A stretch of 64,000 nt of DNA from Diploptera punctata (Eukaryota; Arthropoda; Insecta; Blattodea; Blaberidae), in contig JASPKZ010007798.1 of NCBI GenBank assembly GCA_030220185.1, forward strand, positions 1-64,000. The letters are read 5' to 3'. Within the stretch, counting starts at the first letter, position 1, and every line of letters starts with the position of its first letter. The notes beneath the pieces are model-generated. The model did not search any database. It was not told where the DNA came from and saw only the letters and a program-made list of their open reading frames with translations. A program made the position numbers and the translations under genes. Shown here in pieces: positions 1-11,493 of the stretch.

Positions 1-140
1 TCTCTCCTCTCAACACACACATCTCGCTCTCTCTCCCTCACTCCACTTTCAAAACTCCCCCATCAACCTCATCCACGCTCTCTCCCTTGCCTCTCTCCCT
101 CTCTTTGACTCTCATCTCTCTTTGCCTCTCTATATGTATT
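1..140. repeat. CT-rich low-complexity tract
   Basis: Almost purely pyrimidine, built of CTCT and TCTCTC runs. No reading frame or element ends are visible. It is probably the edge of a microsatellite that begins outside the window. Confidence 0.8.
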
Positions 141-539
141 CCACAAACTTAGTAAAATAGAGCGACACTTTGGACATCCCACCCCCCTAAATACAGTAAC
201 AAAAATAGAAGGTGTTTCATTCAATCCTGCATCCGCAACGAACTAACCTTGACTAAAAAAACAAATAGCCTATACAGAAATATTTAATACGTAATAAAGA
301 TGAAATACATAAAGCTGAATACACACATTTGACCACCAAAAGTGTTACAAAATATTTTTAATTTAAATTTATATAACACGAGTATAAAATAGAGTTATTC
401 GACTTTTTTTTCTATACGCTGATTTACACAAACTCGATAAATCTGGCACCTTATATCGCTTTCACCCCGAAAGTTTAAGCTATGTCGTCAAGTTTCGAAG
501 ATCATGTTAGAGTGTCACTATAAAGAAAATATTCCATAA
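141..539. other. unassigned AT-rich sequence
   Basis: I see no gene, terminal repeats or recognisable repeat family between the CT-rich tract and the Helitron. Confidence 0.5.
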
Positions 540-1482
540 TCTAATATATAAAAATGAATGTTTGTTTGTTTGTTCGTTCGTACTTTATGCGCGGCCATAC
601 CGTTGATCCGATTGTGATAGGGCTTTTTGCAAAATGATCAGGAGATTCCCGGGATGAACATAGGCTATAAGAGAGTTGTGATACTCAACTACTACACCCT
701 TAAAAATCGCCCTTTGTAGTGGAAAACGTGAAAAAAGTAGCTCTTTGGGCGTTTAAATAGCTTACGCTGCCTAAATCATAACAAATACACAAAAATAATG
801 TACACGGAATTGAATATCTCAAAAAGCTCTACAAAAAAATCCGCGGCAGCATATGTTTATCTCTTACGGATAACTCACAATAACCATTTTTGTCTTTCAT
901 TGATGCCAAGAAGATCGAGACAAGTACATAGATTCCTGGGTAAGCATAGTAGCACATGGCGGGTATTCTTTTACGGATAACTCACAATAACGAATTTTGT
1001 CTTTTAGCTCATTTATGCCAAGAAGATCGAGATAAGTAGATTCCCGGGCAACACCGGGTAATCGGCACGGGGAATTTTAAAAATAATTACGATATACATT
1101 TATAGTTATTTTTCGTTATTCAACTAATCATAAGAAGTACGTTAATTTTCATCTTTCATCTCATTTATGCCAAGAAGATCGAGATGAGTAGTTCCCGGAC
1201 AACGCCGGGTAAACAGCACGGGGTATCTAAAAATAATTACGATATGAATTCTTCAATCTACTTATTTAACTAAACACAAAACACATTAATTTTCGTATTT
1301 CAGCTCATTTATGTCAAGAAGATCGGGATAAGTAGATTCCCGGGCAAAACCGGGTAATCAGCACGGGGTATGTAAAAAATATAAGTTTATAATTATTTTT
1401 TCTTCTACTTATTCAACTAAACAAAGAAGCACATTAATTTTCATTTATTATGGCGTAGCAGCGCACGCTGGGTATTTGCTAG
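540..1482 (+). mobile_element. non-autonomous Helitron, copy A
   Basis: It starts with TC (TCTAATATATAAAAATGAAT) and ends with CTAG, and lies between A (539) and T (1483) with no target duplication, which is the Helitron rule. Just before CTAG is a GC-rich hairpin (GCGTAGCAGCGCACGC). Internally the segment around 'CCAAGAAGATCGAG' is repeated at about 905, 1015, 1166 and 1309 with 110-153 bp spacing. No Rep or helicase coding is visible. Related copies lie at 3574, 22294, 25555 and 58080. Confidence 0.85.
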
Positions 1483-1614
1483 TACCTTATAAATTCATCA
1501 AGATTTTACCATAAGGTCCTGAACAACTAGTTGTAGATTTTTAAACTGAGAAAGAGCATTCCTAATTATATATTAACGTGTCATACTATGCTCAGAATTT
1601 TTACGCCCTTAAAA

Positions 1615-1690
1615 AGTATTCCACTTCGATTCGGTTTGAATCTGCGACCCTCGTAACCAGATTCATGGTAACTACTAGTCCACTAGAATT
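1615..1690 (-). repeat. tRNA-like SINE head (degenerate)
   Basis: Read on the minus strand it has an A-box-like 'GTGGACTAGTAGTTACC' and a B-box-like 'CAGATTCAAACCG', as in the SINE heads at 34500-34760 and 5890-5975. The rest of 1484-2068 shows nothing I can name. Confidence 0.45.
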
Positions 1691-2068
1691 GACACACAAT
1701 TTATAAAGAATACGATCCGTCACGAGAATAAAAAATCGTTATTGATAAGAGACCGAGTTCACAGTCATTTCAAAATATTCTCAATGTCGAAAATGCGATG
1801 CTTTCAGAAGAGAATTATTACGCTCGCAGAGAGCAATAAAGCCAGAACTAGAGCTCTTTCAACATTTACTGTGATGAAGATACAGAGATATGAATTGGCG
1901 TTTTGCCTCAAGTAATTCAGCGAAACTCAATATCATAACAAAATGTAATTCAAACATCAAGAACGGAATTACGTACATCACAACTACTGTTTTAGCTTTG
2001 TGCAGACATTTACGTGTTTTAGAATAATAGTAGTGGCTTTTCATTATTGGTGACCTAAATGATAAATT

Positions 2069-2609
2069 ACACTGAGCAACAAAAAATAAACTTTTTTTTT
2101 GTCACAGAAAGAAAAATATGTGATTCTGATAGTATTTTTTCTCCTGAATTCAAATATGATATTGGATTTTCTCCATCACGCAAGGTTTTCGAGAGACAGG
2201 AATTTATAATTTCAAACAATTTAATATTTTCTACATTCATAACTACACAATATTCGAACATTCGGACTCACCTAGAAAGTATGAAATTACGATTTTCTGC
2301 TATATTTCGCCTGTGGAGCATCTCTCTTGATGGTCCAACAATAATCGGCCAGCATATTAGGATTCCATTTGCCTTCATATCTCTTTTCCATAGCTGAAAC
2401 CATTTGAGTTAGCTCATTTGGTTTTATTTTACAATGGACGAAAAAAAACGTTTATTAAAAAAGTAATTATTTAAATCCATTAATTGAAATTGAAATAAAA
2501 AAACTGTGGGTGATGGAGAAATTCCGAATACATATTTGAAAACACGATAAAAAACTGCATTAAGTACAACTATTGGTACTCATGAGACAATAATCATGTT
2601 GACCAGTGT
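2069..2609 (-). mobile_element. DNA-transposon remnant, 'ACACTG' family copy 1
   Basis: One of three similar copies (also 26677 and 41814). The ends form an imperfect inverted repeat: ACACTGAGCAACA on the left, and ACACTGGTCAACA when the right end is read in reverse, each followed by a T-rich stretch and GTC(T/A)CA. The 41814 copy keeps a conserved protein fragment on the minus strand. Here that coding part has been replaced or deleted after 'CCATAGCTGAAA'. The superfamily is not assigned and no clear target duplication is visible. Confidence 0.6.
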
Positions 2610-2790
2610 TATCAATGATTGTAACAACATAAAATATATCGCCACTTTCTAAATATTTAAGGCCCTATATAACCATTACCAGTTAAAGAGAGAAATAATT
2701 GAAAAGTAGAGGTAAGTATAAATACATTGTATGTAACACAATGGGTATTTTTTTATTTATTTAGCGACGTTCTTAAACATCACTGGACAT

Positions 2791-3185
2791 CTCTCTCTCT
2801 CTTTTTTTTTTTCTCAATGCCACCTGCTTGTCATTCACATTTCAGGTAGGCCTTATATCTCCTGGCATTGGCGTATTGTAATCCACTTCTAAGGTTGGAG
2901 CGCCTGGAAGGCGGGGTTACGCTGTCACAATGATATGATGGGTGAAAACGATGGTTAATGATGCGCCTGGAGAGACCTTAAACCTAAACATAATCTAATG
3001 AGGTGAATATGATACTGATGATAATGATGGCCAGATGATGTTCGGTGACCGTTTGGACCTTAAAGTATCCTGACATGTCTTACAGGTAAGGAAAAATCCA
3101 GGAAACTTGTCCCGACCGGGCATCGAACACGGGCCCGCTGCTTGACAAGACAAAACGCTATTTCGAGACCACAGCGGTGGACTAC
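2791..3185 (-). mobile_element. tRNA-derived SINE, family S1 with tail B
   Basis: The head on the minus strand begins CCACCGCTGTGGTCTCGA and carries a tRNA B-box (GTTCGATGCCC type). The tail contains 'AGGCGCCTGGAAGGCGGGG' and ends in a poly-T/CT tract. It is flanked by an 11-bp direct repeat TCACTGGACAT at 2780-2790 and 3186-3196, which is its target duplication. At 2846 the tail has TAGGCCTTA where sibling copies have a plain TAT. Confidence 0.85.
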
Positions 3186-3289
3186 TCACTGGACATTATC
3201 GTTGCAATTCAAATCTGAAGCCCAAACAAATTTTCCTCTCAATTTGTTTTCTTTCCAGGTTTTATATTTTAAGCACCGTTAATATAGGA

Positions 3290-3573
3290 CACATCACCAT
3301 CATTAACAACTCGGGTCAAGTCCTAAGTACACTCCTCCAGACCTCTCTATTCCTAACAACTGTCCATCAATTTCGAATTTTAAATATTTGTATATCTTCT
3401 GACACTCCATCCATCTAACTAGGTTTAGGTATCTAAGATTTCATCTTCCATCTGGATGGTCCATCATTACTTTTTTAGCCGTTTCACTATTATTCATTCT
3501 CTGGATATGTCCTGCCAATCTCAATCTAGCTATTTTAATATCTACAACAACGTCTGGTGATTTATATAAGTGA
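3290..3573 (-). pseudogene. RTE-like non-LTR retrotransposon ORF, C-terminal part (distal)
   Basis: The minus strand reads ...LYKSPDVVVDIKIARLRLAG, then HIQRMNNSETAKKVMM, which is the post-RT C-terminal motif seen in several fragments here (IGRLRW-GH--RM type). It continues the fragment at 4663-4985: the Helitron at 3574-4662 separates codons of the same frame (KELY | HLYKSPD). Stops further on show it is dead. Confidence 0.75.
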
Positions 3574-4662
3574 CTAGCTAATACCCGGCGTGCGCTGCTA
3601 CGCCTAAATACATGAAAATTAATGTGCTTCTACGTTTAGTTAAATAAGTGTAAGCAAAAATAATTATAAATTTATATTTATTAGATACTCCGTGCTGATT
3701 ACCTAGCGTTGGCCAGGAATCTACTTATTCCGATCTTCTTGACATAAATGAGCGGAAATATGAAAATTAATGTTTTATGTTTAGTTGGGGGTACGCCGTA
3801 GCATAGTGGTTAAGGCACTGCGCTACAAGCCGGAAGGTCGAGGGTTCGAGTACCAGTGGGGTCAGGATTTTTAAACTGACCCAAACCCTCTGGCGGCGCT
3901 ATGGCCCTGGGGTCGACTCAGCCTCTAACGGAAATGAGTACCAGACGCCTGTTCTGGGGGTAAAGATGGCCGTCAAGCAGGGCTGACAACCTGGCTGACA
4001 TCAAGTGCCAATTGTCTAGAAAAAATGGAGCCTTAACCTCCCACTACCCCAAGGGCCTCCTGAGGCCTGTAGTGGGATCACTTTATGTTTAGTTAAATAA
4101 CTAGGAAGAAAAATGTATATCGTAATTATTTTGAGATGCCCCTTGCTGATTTTTCGGTGTTGCCCGGGAATCTACTTATCTCGATCCTCTTGCACAAATG
4201 GACTAAAATTCGTTATTGTGAGTTATCGGCAAAAGAATACCCGCCATGTGCTGCTATGCTTGCACAGGAATCCACGTACTGTCTCGATCTTCTTGGCATC
4301 AATGAAAGACAAAAATGGATATTGTGAGTTATTCGCAAGAGATAATCATATGCTGTCCCGGACTTTTTTGTAGAGCTTTTTGAGATATTCAATTCTGTGT
4401 ACATTAATGTTGTGTATTTGTTATGGTTTAGGCAGCGTAAGCCATTTAAGCGTCCAAAGAGCTACTTTTTGCATGTTTTCCGATACAAAGGGCGATTTTT
4501 AAGAGTGTAGTAGTTGACTATCACAACTCTCTTATAGCCTATGTTCATCCCGGGAATCTCCTGAACATTCTTCAGGAAGCCCCATCACAATCGGATCAAT
4601 GGTATGGTCGCACATGAAGCAAGTACGAACAAACAAACAGACAATTTTTATCCTATATTAGA
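3574..4662 (-). mobile_element. non-autonomous Helitron, copy B, inside an RTE ORF
   Basis: On the minus strand it starts TCTAATATAGGATAAAAATT and ends with the hairpin and CTAG (3574-3577), flanked by A (minus, 4663) and T (3573). Removing it joins the RTE reading frame with no gain or loss, so this is a clean A|T insertion. It carries the SINE at 3787-4081. No Rep/helicase coding is visible. Confidence 0.88.
3787..4081 (+). mobile_element. tRNA-derived SINE, family S2, inside Helitron B
   Basis: The head has an A-box (TAGCATAGTGGTTAAGGC) and B-box (GGGTTCGAGTACC). It is flanked by a perfect 13-bp target duplication TTTATGTTTAGTT at 3774-3786 and 4082-4094. A second, longer copy lies at 9829-10260. 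Confidence 0.88.
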
Positions 4663-4985
4663 TATAATTCCTTATTATATCGTATTCGCCATTCTCCTCT
4701 TTCCTGAACGGGCCCATACATCCTTCTCAGAATTTTTCTTTAAAAAATTCCGAGCTGAGCAATGGTATTTTCAGTAAAGACTCAAGTCTCATTTCCATAC
4801 GTTTGCACAAGCTTTATTAAAGTCTTACATAATGTGAGGTTTGTGTTAAAAGTGAGATACCTTGATTTAAAATATTTTACCATTCCATAATAACATTTAC
4901 TGGCATTTTGAATGGTACACACTAATTCTCTCCCGAAGGAAACCAAATTTTCAAGGCAACTGTCAACCATAGCTTGCTGAAACCT
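4663..4985 (-). pseudogene. RTE-like non-LTR retrotransposon ORF, C-terminal part (proximal)
   Basis: The minus strand gives VCTIQNASKCYYGMVKYFKS followed by LTLCKTLIKLVQTYGNET, a stop, then RKILRRMYGPVQER and EWRIRYNKELY. This is the region after RT in RTE-like ORFs (family style: YYAL..., KIYKT..., ILR.I.GP). It is split from its continuation by Helitron B. In-frame stops mark it as a pseudogene. Confidence 0.72.
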
Positions 4986-5312
4986 ATCTTAAAATTTCTC
5001 CCAGAGAAGTGTTGTGATGTACCAAGACCGTGTTCAAAAAATTAGCTGTCGATTTTAACAGCAAGGCGCTAAAACTCAGCGCCACATTTTCTCATTTAAT
5101 TTACAGGGAAGTAAAACAATTCATCACTTGATTGAAAGGATAACTCTCACTAACTGCCATCCGCGCTGAACCCGCCTCACTCCACTCCGCTCTAAGTCAA
5201 GTAGGGTGTCCATCTGCTACGGACGGCAGGTTGGCATTGACGGATTCTGGCTTCAATTACTGTGTCTTGTTGTTAAAAACAGTAGATTGTTTTTTGGTAC
5301 GGCATTAGTACA
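4986..5312. other. unassigned sequence
   Basis: Slightly more GC-rich around 5150-5250 but with no motif I recognise. Confidence 0.4.
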
Positions 5313-5780
5313 TCATAACATGTCTTCTTCTTCTTCTTCTTCTTCTTCTACTTCAAGGTTAGGCTGTAAGCCTGTGCCGACTCGAAGCATATCCCTCCGT
5401 CTGATCATGGGACGTCCAACGGAACGTTTACCTCTTGGCTTACATTGTAAAGCCTGTTTTGATAGACGAGATCTCTCCATTCGGTCTACATGTTGAAACC
5501 ATTTTAATTTGTTGTCTATGAATTTATTTGTTAATACATTTATTTGTAATTGTTCTCTGATATCAGAATTGCCGATATGATCTCTTAGAGTATGTCCTGC
5601 TATCCTTCTTAAGAAACGCATTTCTGACATTTCTATCTTCCTTTTCCACATGTATTTAATGTCCAGTATTCACTTCCGTATGTTAAGAGTGGGACTGGTA
5701 AGACCTTATGAAATCCCATCATTGTCTTTTCCTGATTTATTACGCTAGGTTCTTTGAATTGTTCCACACATATGCTGGAA
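5313..5780 (-). pseudogene. RTE-like ORF C-terminal fragment with (GAA)n tail
   Basis: The minus strand reads VLPVPLLTYGSEYWTLN (upstream), then EMRFLRRIAGHTLRDHIGNS and KPRGKRSVGRPMIRR, the standard C-terminal order of these non-LTR elements (YG-E-WTL, MRFLRRIAG, GRP--R). A frame change separates the first part (5633-5780) from the second (5313-5651). The 3' end runs into a (TTC)n tract at 5322-5349, translated as poly-Glu, probably the 3' microsatellite tail. Confidence 0.75.
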
Positions 5781-5889
5781 CTTTCATAATTTATTATCAA
5801 CATCTTTCTATCACAACAATTCTCTAGGAGAAAATTCAAGGTAGGTTTGGGCATGCAATGGTTGACAGTTCCCTTGTTAGGAGCTTTAC

Positions 5890-5975
5890 GCTCTAAAAAT
5901 GATAATCGATCCCGATCGGGTTTGAATCCGCGAAGCTTGGAACCAGAAGCCAGCACGATAGCAAATACTACACCA
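5890..5975 (-). repeat. tRNA-like SINE head
   Basis: Read on the minus strand it has a B-box-like CGGATTCAAACCCG and a degenerate A-box, comparable to 34680-34760. It directly abuts the upstream end of the RTE fragment. No tail or target duplication could be fixed. Confidence 0.45.
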
Positions 5976-6500
5976 GATTTGACTCACAGGAAAAATGAAT
6001 AAGGTATCACACAGCCCAGTGACGCCAGTTTGTAAACCATGTTTCATAAATCTACACTATCTGTAAGCTTGCTTATTAAGTAATTACGGTATCTGAAAAG
6101 TGAAACGATGTAAACACAGTCGATGCGATACACAACCGTAGGCCAATTCAGATTACATTCCCGGCTTCTGCTTAAGGTGGAAAGACGTGTGCAAGCATAC
6201 TTGAACCTGGGAAGGAAAATTTCGTTCAAGATTCATGCTTGTACAAGCAGCTTTGGCATTGATGTAAATTAAATTCTTATAAAGCAAGTTTTTGCTAACT
6301 TTGACATTCAAAACGTTCGTAAAATGTTATAGGCTAACCTATTTCAATTTCGTTCACCACATATCCCATTAACATAATGTCTGTAAATGGGAATATATAA
6401 GACTGAAAATAAAAGTTCATAAGATTATACATATTTTAAACATATTAGAACAAAAATGGATTAAGTGTCTTTAATTAAAACACGATACATCAATAATACA
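5976..6500. other. unassigned AT-rich sequence
   Basis: No coding or repeat structure recognised. One TAGGCTA heptamer at 6329. Confidence 0.45.
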
Positions 6501-6821
6501 TATCCATCCATCCATAGTAATTCTGCCCGAGGGCAGGTCTTCACTGCAATCATAGCATTTTCATGCTACGCTTTGCTAGGGAATTATAGGTGTGATAGCT
6601 TCCCGTTGCTTTCCACATCGGTGAAGAATGATGATGATGATAAGGATGATGATGGCCGGATGATTTTCGGAGACCGTCGGCACCTAAGCTTCCTGACATT
6701 TGTCTTACAGGTGGGGAAAAACCCCGAAAAAACCTCAACATAGGAGCCTGTGCCGACCGGGAATCGAACCCGGGCCCGCTGCGTGACAAGGCAGCACGCT
6801 ACCTCGAGACTACAGCGGTGG

Positions 6822-6822
<1 letters not shown>
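6501..6822 (-). mobile_element. tRNA-derived SINE, family S1 with tail A
   Basis: The minus-strand head is CCGCTGTAGTCTCGAGGTAG with B-box GGGTTCGATTCCCGG. Tail A contains GCAATCATAGCATTTTCATG and CTGCCCGAGGGCAG on the plus strand, ending in (TCCA)n. It sits beside a (TA)n tract. Confidence 0.82.

Positions 6823-6828
<6 letters not shown>

Positions 6829-6868
<40 letters not shown>
6829..6868. repeat. (TA)n microsatellite
   Basis: About 20 TA units immediately beyond the 5' head of the SINE at 6501-6822. Confidence 0.95.
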
Positions 6869-6871
<3 letters not shown>

Positions 6872-6889
6872 GCATACTACAATTAATTT

Positions 6890-7020
6890 GTAATCATGGC
6901 ATTCGTCTGAAGAAGACACAAAGTACTGAAATAGCTGTAACGAATTTTTATTTAAATAAATATGAAAATCGTATAAAACAGTTTTATGTTTATTTAATAA
7001 ATAAATGAATAATCTGTACA
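6890..7020 (+). mobile_element. probable Penelope-like element 3' end
   Basis: It contains 'TCTGAAGAAGACACAAAGTA' then a CTGAAATAGCTGT-like stretch and an AAATATGAAAATCG tail. The same order (TCTGAAGAAG, CGAAACAGCTGT, AATAAATATGAAAATC) follows the Penelope-like ORF end at 50260-50400. No coding survives here. Confidence 0.4.
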
Positions 7021-7646
7021 TTTTAAGATGCTTTAAAATGACTGGCCAGCTTTAATTTCATCCCTGTAAACCATATACACACTGTCGTCTGCCTTATCAA
7101 TAAGGAAAATGGAGGGCGTTTGCTATCCAGAATTCTGTCTCTCACACACGAATGGTTTGTTTCTGACCTCTGGAGAAATCACTCTTCCTTCACACAATTT
7201 ATGTATAGACATGTTGCATGTGATATAGTAGTAGGTTGCCCCCCACTACTTGGTTTATGCACATATGCGGCAGATCTCCCTCTTTTAAATGTTTTCTACA
7301 TGCTCTTGTTTCAGTATCATTCTCAAGATATTCCAGTTGTTGGTTCCCTTGGCATTTTTTATTTTATAGTATCCTTTCCATGTACTGTTTTACCATCTGA
7401 ACTATGTTGTTTTCAGAAAATCCAATTTCGAACGATCCGAAATGTCAGGGCAATATAGAAACAAGACATATGCACTAGCCGTAGGAATACCAACTACAAC
7501 AAAAATACTTGGATAACTGGGTGACGTGATATCTGTGAATCCATTTTAACATTTGTATGCAGTATGAAGAGAAACCCACAGAGGGTGGACAGTTCTTTAG
7601 TTAGAAATAAGAAGGTAAAATAAATAAAAAAATCTCAATTCAACAT
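7021..7646. other. unassigned sequence
   Basis: An open frame of 112 codons (7120-7458, plus) has no family resemblance, is hydrophobic by composition, and sits in a repeat-rich setting; I do not call it a gene. Confidence 0.4.
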
Positions 7647-7653
7647 TGCTGAT

Positions 7654-8052
7654 GTTTTTTTTTTATTTTTTTGTTCAATGCCACACCTGTTTGTGATTCG
7701 ACATTTCAGATATTCTCTCCTGACATTGGTGTATTGTAACCCACTTCTGAGGTTGAGGCGCCTGGAATGCGGGATTACGCTGCCCCAATGACATGATGGG
7801 TGACGACGATGGGTAATGATGCGCCAGGAGAGGCCTTAAACCTAAACTTAATCTAATGAGGTGAATATGACACTGATGGTGATGGCCAGATGATATTCGG
7901 GGACCGTTTGGGCCTTAAAGTATCCTGACATGTCTTACAGGTGAGGAAAACCCCGAAGAAATCTCACCCAGGAAACTTGTCCCGAGCGGGGATCGAACCC
8001 GGGCCCGCTGCGTGACAAGGCAGCACGCTATCTCGAGACCACAGCGGTGGAA
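7654..8052 (-). mobile_element. tRNA-derived SINE, family S1 with tail B
   Basis: Head CCGCTGTGGTCTCGAGATAG on the minus strand with an intact B-box; tail with the 'AGGCGCCTGGAATGCGGG' block and a T-rich 3' end. A short direct repeat TGCTGAT (7647-7653 and 8053-8059) is a plausible target duplication. Confidence 0.8.
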
Positions 8053-8059
8053 TGCTGAT

Positions 8060-9820
8060 AAGCGGTATACATTTATATATTTCGATGAGTGTCAAAAAGA
8101 CATCATGTCACCAGTTAATAGTTAAGTTCCATTTCTTATAGTAAGTCTAGCGTACATGATAACATATTTTAGGAGAACTTCAACATCTTTGGCCTTAATT
8201 GAGTTCTACGATCTTTGAGCACACGTTCAATAGACTGCATTTCTATCCATGTGAGTAATCATCTGTCTAGTGAATATTTACTGATATCATCATCCAGGGA
8301 TTAAGCCTGATGGCTGGTTCCGGTTTCATGAAAGCTAGAATTGTTAAACTTGTTTACTGATATATTAATCTTAATTAATTAAGAAATGACGAGATTAATT
8401 CTGAAATGGACCGTGGAAATGAAAACCAATCTAACGTTTACTTTAACGATTGACAAAAAACATGATTAAAACATAGTCTGAATATCATGTCGACCCTCGT
8501 AAAAATTAGTCTCAAACCAACCATCTGACTGGTCCAACTTATTTTGTATTTGATAACTTTAGTCATAGTTACGTGAAAACTTTAATAAGTTTTACTTTTC
8601 AAGTTATCTAATTAACATAACTAACCAGCCTGTAAAACTATTACTTCTGTAAGAATTAATTGCCGATGTAGCTTAAGTTACTTTTATCTGTCAATCTTAG
8701 AAAGTTTTAGTTTTAAAAAGAACTATAGGCATAGTACATTTTAACTGACTTGTACGTCTAATTACTAATAAAACGCAGGATATAATTAATATTTTAATGA
8801 AATATAACACTTTAGACATACATTTCTCAAATGTGCATTAAATCGGAAATTACATTTAATTCCGTGTTTGTTTGTTCTGGTAATTTCAAGACAAGCTGTT
8901 TCCGTTTTGAGATTATATTGATGTTGGTTTCATCTCCTGTAACTATTAATAATTTGAATTATGTTTCCACGTTTCCGGGTTAAGTAACATGCAGAAAACT
9001 TTGCTCTCCAAAAGAATCCGCGTTATTGTGTTTTCCTCAGACGAAAACGAGACCTCTGTTTCAGTGACATAAGATCAATCTTTTCGAAACATTATGCATA
9101 ATGAAAGCTGTTTATATAGGGCCTGCATCATGATTTTTCTATACAAATATGAAATGTTCTTATTGTGATGATAAAATATTTCCTCAGTCGTGAAAGCAAA
9201 TTCTAGATTGAAATTTCAATACCACCATATATCTTACCATTATTTCATAATTCACGAAAAAAACATTACTTGAATTCGCAAAACAAAAATACACAGAATA
9301 ATAGATTACACAGCTTAATGGCAGGTCTATATATCCACATACCAAGAACGTGATATGATCAAAATAAAAATAAAATTGGAGATAAAAATATATTAATATT
9401 ATATACAACTAGTGCGGAAAACTAGTTAATGCAATAATCTTTTCACACTCTTTATGCACATTTTTATATTTCAGAAAATAAGAGCCTATTAATGAATCAC
9501 TGGCATATATAAAAGAAAAATTGTGTTATATGGTTATGATTATAAATAACACAAAAGAAGAAAATTATTGCAGATACATAATTTTCCTGGTATTCAGCCA
9601 GTTGTTCACTCATGCATGCATAAAAATATAGTTCACTGGGTTAAACAATATCTCACACTCGAGTTAGCAATAAAGGTGATAGGCTTACAACGATGATAAG
9701 TTTACTTTATTTCCATGTAAACTAGTATAGGCTACTTTCATTTTAAACTGTATTACTTTATCAAGACATAAAAAACAATGGAAGGTACGATGGAAAAATA
9801 ATTTAAATTTATGTCACACA
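8060..9820. other. unassigned AT-rich sequence
   Basis: A 1.7-kb stretch with no coding, SINE head, terminal repeats or tandem structure that I recognise. One TAGGCTA heptamer at 9728. Confidence 0.5.
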
Positions 9821-9828
9821 GTTATGTA

Positions 9829-10260
9829 AATTCAACCCATTACACGGCCTTGGAAAGTCCTTGAGGTAGTAGGAGGATAAGGGCTCCCACCTTTCTAGAC
9901 TATTGGCACGAGATATCAGCCGCATTATTATAGTTCGTCTGGTTTAGCTTTGCAAGGAATTTGTAGAAAGAGACAGCTGTGCTCAGCTCTCACTCGCACC
10001 AGTGTTGACGGTTTTTCTTCACCAGATGTTAATAGGGGTAAGGGGAAGACGAAAACTGACAACAGGGTGGGTTATTTCCTTTGTATTAAGTCTGGCAAGG
10101 GCCTACTCATTTAGTTTAGAAACTTAGTCGATCCCAGGCCATAGTGCCGCCAGAAGGTTTAGGAAAATTTAAAAATTCTGAGCCTACCGGTATTCGAACT
10201 CCAAACACCCGGCTTGTAGCGTATTATCTTAATCAACTACGCTACGGAGTGCCCAACAGA
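9829..10260 (-). mobile_element. tRNA-derived SINE, family S2 (long copy)
   Basis: On the minus strand the head reads CTCCGTAGCGTAGTTGATTA ... GAGTTCGAATACCGG, then 'CTTCTGGCGGCACTATGGCC', matching the copy at 3787. The flanking direct repeat GTTATGTA (9821-9828, 10261-10268) is its likely target duplication. It is about 140 bp longer than the other copy. Confidence 0.78.
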
Positions 10261-10389
10261 GTTATGTAGCAAGATAAATAACCTTCGCTTATACGTCCCT
10301 ATGTGTAGTGAACAAAAATACAGAGTGTCTGTAAAGTCGCTATCCATTTCAATGAAGGAAGGCATTGAATGAAAAATCAATGTTATTGT

Positions 10390-11267
10390 TAGAGCTAGGA
10401 ATTTTAGGTGCTGCACCTTTTTTGTTACTATGATGATCAAATTAGCTAGTATTGCAAAGAAAACATTAAATAAATGCCCCTAACTGTGTTTTAGTTGCAC
10501 CTTTTTGCACATGTATTGAATGCTAGCACCTTTTTGCACCTTTTGTTTAATGGAAGCACATTTTGCACCTTTTCAAACCTTTTTTGTCTCCTTTGGAACA
10601 TTTTATTACCAAAATAATATATATATATATATGTATTACATTTATTCAAATACGATTTCAAGGGTTGGTAACGATATATAGTATCAGTCCACATCACATT
10701 ACTTCCACGTCAGTGCAATCCCGTTAGGCTATTCCTTTTAAATTAGTTTGCGCCTCATTGCACCACAGTTATGCGAAAGCTATTATTCAAGCAAGGAAGG
10801 TTGTTGAGTGCGTGAATAAATGTTTCAGTTCAAAATAATATTTGACTAGAGCGGTCTGCTATTTTCCTGAGTTACCAGTAAACGGTATGCCGAAACCGAA
10901 AGTGAACTCCTATAAACTACGTGATATTGTTAAAAAGTGTAGTGCAGATGGAATTCAGAGTGACGGATCTGTTATCAGATGCATTCTTTGTGATATTTCA
11001 GTAACAAATGATGAAAAACATCAATGCATTCGTGTTACGCAGCATATAAGTAGTGTAAGTCCTCACACAGACTCTATAATATAAGACAACATGCGTGAAT
11101 TTTGTGTCGTTAGTTACTTGTTGTAAATGGTTTCGGCAATCTTTAATGATTATTTACATGGGAAATTTGCAACTTTTATTTAAAAAATTGCACCTTTTCC
11201 TGCTAAATTGAAGCACCTTTTTTGCACCTTTTTCACTAAAATTTTGCACCTAAAATTCCTAGCTCTA
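10390..11267 (+). mobile_element. non-autonomous hAT element with subterminal repeats
   Basis: Inverted termini: TAGAGCTAGGAATTTTAGGT(GC) at 10390-10411 and its complement at 11246-11267. A perfect 8-bp target duplication GTTATTGT lies at 10382-10389 and 11268-11275; 8 bp is the hAT length. Subterminal regions are crowded with TTGCACCTTTT-type motifs on both sides (about 10412-10580 and 11190-11235), typical of transposase binding arrays. It encodes only a BED-finger-like N-terminus, so it is an internal deletion. Confidence 0.88.
10887..11084 (+). pseudogene. hAT N-terminal BED-type zinc-finger fragment
   Basis: The frame from the ATG at 10887 begins MPKPKVNSYKLRDIV and contains CILCDISVTNDEKHQCIRVT, then QH: a C-x2-C...H...H arrangement like BED fingers at the N-terminus of some hAT transposases. 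It stops after 66 codons, before any dimerisation or catalytic domain. An upstream in-frame ATG at 10842 exists, but the MPKPK start fits the family better. Confidence 0.6.
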
Positions 11268-11493
11268 GTTATTGTTAAGTTTTACACATATTTTACTGCC
11301 TTTATACATGACTGCCATCTAGGTGAAAAAACATACTCCATCGTTCAGCTGTGAAACGAAATGTATACCCTAACGTTTAAACTGTAAAAATGCCTGCTGC
11401 TTCTGTCATATGAATCTGTAAATCAAGCACACGTGATAATGGCGTTTTTCGTAAAGTGAAACGTAGAATTTTTCACAGTGTTGCGAGGGGCAT

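Noticed and set aside
7120..7458. 112-codon open frame on the plus strand
   Set aside because: No recognisable motif or conservation signal; it is surrounded by repeats.
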